From: Firmicutes bacterium UBA3871
Lineage (GTDB): Bacteria; Bacillota; Clostridia; Peptostreptococcales; Anaerovoracaceae
Direction of reading: 5' to 3'
NCBI GenBank assembly: GCA_002392265.1
Contig: DGGP01000115.1
Span: forward strand, 1 to 13,891
Length of the DNA stretch: 13,891 nucleotides
Numbering within the stretch: position 1 is the stretch's first letter; each line of letters begins with the position of its first letter. The notes under the pieces were generated by a model. The model did not search any database and had not been told where the DNA came from. It saw nothing but the letters and a program-made list of their open reading frames with translations. Below, piece by piece: positions 13,039-13,891 of this stretch. A program made the translations under genes and the position numbers.

Positions 13039-13891
13039 TTATAAGATATCTGACATCAGCCTCGATATACTCTCTTTGAAATGAACAATCAAAGGACGTT
13101 TTTTATATTCCGAAAGAGTCAATTCCCTGCAATAGGTTATATCGCTTTCGTATATCGCTTCAAGCCTGCCCGCCGTGTCGCAATCGTAAATGAATGCGTT
13201 CGTTTCAAAGTTCAGCCTGAAGCTGCGTATATCAAAGTTTGTCGACCCGACGGAGGCTACTTCTCCGTCGGCAACTATTGTCTTTGCATGAATAAAGCCG
13301 TTTTCATAGATGAAGACACGACCGCCGGATTTCAAAAGCTCCCCTGCGTACCAGTGCGTAGCCCAGTACACAAAAGGATGATCCGGCTTGCATGGAATCA
13401 TCAGTCTGACATCCACACCCGACTGCGCCGCCATTTTCAGCGATTCCAGTATCGCCGCATCCGGCACGAAGTAAGGCGTCTGGATGTAAACATTCTTTAC
13501 CGAAGATGTGATTATCTTCATGAATCCGCGCTTTACCTCCTCACGTAGTGAGTCCGGCCCGCATGAAACTATTTGGATTCCTGCTTCACCGCCACGCTGC
13601 GGTATTGTGTAAAGAGCATTTCTGACATCCGTTGAATCATCTCCGGTTGCGGCCCTCCAGTCGAGGAGGAACCTTGCCTTCAGGTCGTTTACAGACCCGC
13701 CCGTAATTCGGAGGTGCGTATCCCGCCAATAGCCGAAACGCTTCTTTTTTCCAAGGTATTCGCGGCCCACATTAAAGCCGCCCACATAGCCCACACGGTT
13801 ATCGATGACCACGATCTTCCGGTGGTTGCGGTAATTGACACGGAGCTGCAGCCGTCCGAACAATGCCGGAAAGAAGGATGCCGTCTTCACG
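13039..13891 (-). CDS. cls: Cardiolipin synthase, C-terminal part (runs off window)
   Basis: Membrane enzyme of the phospholipase D superfamily that makes cardiolipin from two phosphatidylglycerols. The 283 visible residues contain both catalytic HKD motifs: HRKIVVID (H23, K25, D30 of the visible part), followed by GYVGGFNVGREYLG, and HAKTIVAD (H201, K203, D208), followed by SVGSTNFDIRSFRLNFETN. YIQTPYFVPD (135-144) is also characteristic. The N-terminal membrane segments expected of the family lie beyond the window. The GTG near the window edge is not the real start, because it falls just ahead of the first HKD motif. It is the first visible gene of the cls-protease-gntR operon. Confidence 0.93.
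   Translation of the reverse strand, partial: VKTASFFPALFGRLQLRVNYRNHRKIVVIDNRVGYVGGFNVGREYLGKKKRFGYWRDTHLRITGGSVNDLKARFLLDWRAATGDDSTDVRNALYTIPQRGGEAGIQIVSCGPDSLREEVKRGFMKIITSSVKNVYIQTPYFVPDAAILESLKMAAQSGVDVRLMIPCKPDHPFVYWATHWYAGELLKSGGRVFIYENGFIHAKTIVADGEVASVGSTNFDIRSFRLNFETNAFIYDCDTAGRLEAIYESDITYCRELTLSEYKKRPLIVHFKESISRLMSDIL

Overview
The window looks like ordinary chromosome from a Gram-positive-type bacterium, most likely an anaerobic member of the Bacillota (Clostridia-like). This is an inference from moderate G+C, strong AGGAGG-type ribosome binding sites, hairpin-plus-T-run terminators, a BrnQ carrier, an RND pump with a membrane fusion protein but no outer-membrane channel gene beside it, and a two-HKD cardiolipin synthase. 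No rRNA, tRNA, CRISPR array, transposase or phage gene was recognised. Eleven protein genes are placed, of which the first (hom) and last (cls) run off the window edges.

Layout. Region 1 (1-1891): hom (homoserine dehydrogenase, minus) diverges from a plus-strand pair, a small SEC-C zinc-motif protein followed by nth (endonuclease III), which ends in a clear terminator. The two promoters face away from each other, and their -10 regions form an 11-bp inverted repeat. Region 2 (1945-5831): brnQ (branched-chain amino acid carrier, minus) diverges from a LysR-type regulator. Downstream of the regulator, behind a 252-bp leader rich in strong hairpins, lies a PLP-dependent trans-sulfuration enzyme. 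Together these look like an amino-acid uptake and sulfur amino acid module under LysR control.

Region 3 (5832-6161) has no gene. It holds three related inverted repeats built on GTGGYAAGATT arms; the middle one is also a bidirectional terminator. A consensus-like -10 and a palindrome sit just upstream. This is the least explained part of the window.

Region 4 (6162-11595, minus) is an efflux operon read from high to low coordinates: membrane fusion protein, RND permease, TetR regulator (overlapping the permease gene), then trmL (tRNA wobble-nucleotide methyltransferase). Its promoter (TTGACA-17-TAAAAT) is followed at once by a perfect TetR-type palindrome, which suggests feedback repression by the terminal TetR gene.

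Region 5 (11605-13891, minus) reads cls (partial), a site-2 metalloprotease and a GntR/FCD regulator, tightly packed and closed by a strong terminator just ahead of the efflux promoter.

I did not find an obviously new protein system. The candidates for something undescribed are non-coding: the triple-repeat intergenic region and the structured leader of the trans-sulfuration gene.
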